Notes under the pieces: generated by a model
Seen by the model: only the letters and a program-made list of their open reading frames with translations
Database searches by the model: none
What the model was told of the DNA's origin: nothing
In this document: positions 39,507-39,556 of the stretch, one piece after another
How the letters are laid out: the number at the start of each line of letters is the position of its first letter
Numbering within the stretch: the stretch's first letter is position 1
Position numbers and translations under genes: made by a program
DNA from: an uncultured Prevotella sp.
GTDB taxonomy: Bacteria > Bacteroidota > Bacteroidia > Bacteroidales > Bacteroidaceae
Reading direction: 5' to 3'
Length of the DNA: 39,556 bases
NCBI GenBank assembly: GCA_902464615.1
Contig: CABQKA010000012.1
Span: 1-39,556 of the forward strand

Positions 39507-39556
39507 CGCTTCAGGATGGGCTTGAACCAACGACCCCCTGATTAACAGTCAGGTGC
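39507..39556 (-). tRNA. tRNA-Asn (GTT anticodon), 5' part outside the window
   Basis: The minus strand shows the anticodon arm CCTGA-CTGTTAA-TCAGG with anticodon GTT, then a T arm (GTTGG-TTCAAGC-CCATC, with one mismatch), the 3' acceptor strand CTGAAGC and discriminator G. CCA is not encoded. The D arm and 5' acceptor strand lie beyond the right edge. Confidence 0.9.

Noticed and set aside
1..39556. Search for CRISPR arrays, insertion sequences, prophage, integrases and toxin-antitoxin pairs
   Set aside because: None was seen. All large frames fit chromosomal families apart from the truncated surface protein, and both tRNA neighbourhoods lack attachment-site duplications inside the window.

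Overview
The window reads as chromosomal core genome from a GC-rich member of the order Bacteroidales (phylum Bacteroidota). Four things point there: repeated matches to the Bacteroidota promoter (TTTG about 20 nt upstream of TAnnTTTG), tRNA genes without an encoded CCA, a DUF5686 outer-membrane protein with a CarboxypepD_reg domain, and the order murG-murC-ftsQ-ftsA-ftsZ-yqeY. Family or genus cannot be fixed from the sequence alone. I see no phage, insertion sequence, CRISPR array, integrase or toxin-antitoxin pair.

Layout. 1-1816: 3' part of a large secreted surface protein, then a strong terminator. 2062-2143 (minus): tRNA-Leu(CAA) with its own promoter and terminator. 2320-3408: GDP-mannose pyrophosphorylase. 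3522-9071: a plus-strand run of argB, a U32-family hydroxylation protein, a HAD phosphatase, ribF, a CPBP membrane protease and a dusB-like gene, closed by a terminator. 9254-11089: an SLC13 transporter with RCK_C domains. 11098-11838 (minus): recO. 12212-12563: tRNA-Glu(TTC) and rpsT under one promoter. 12833-16515: an RlmL-like RNA methyltransferase with an Arg-rich tail, followed by a dipeptidyl peptidase IV-like S9 enzyme. 16774-17697: ridA and a LOG-family gene.

17698-18070 is a gene-free stretch full of nested palindromes. It is followed by the cell-wall and division block murG, murC, ftsQ, ftsA, ftsZ, a second complete ftsZ, and a GatB/YqeY gene (18071-26203). The tandem pair of full-length ftsZ genes is the most unusual thing in the window. 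The second copy keeps the GTP-binding signature but has Asp in place of Asn in the T7 catalytic loop, a different N-terminus and a different C-terminal tail.

26726-35069 (minus) looks like one six-gene operon read topA, aroK, speA, a GH2 glycosidase, ung and DUF3109. It ends in a terminator whose palindrome resembles those at 9099 and 17841. 35197-37791 (minus) is a DUF5686 outer-membrane protein, 37937-39229 (minus) is myo-inositol-1-phosphate synthase, and a tRNA-Asn(GTT) runs off the right edge.

Functionally this is mostly housekeeping: translation (rpsT, tRNAs, RNA-modification enzymes), DNA topology and repair (topA, recO, ung), wall synthesis and division, and arginine, shikimate, flavin, polyamine, GDP-mannose and inositol metabolism. 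Accessory parts are the truncated surface protein, the GH2 enzyme and the membrane protease. The points most worth checking are the second FtsZ, the palindrome family, and the separation of murG from the rest of the dcw cluster.
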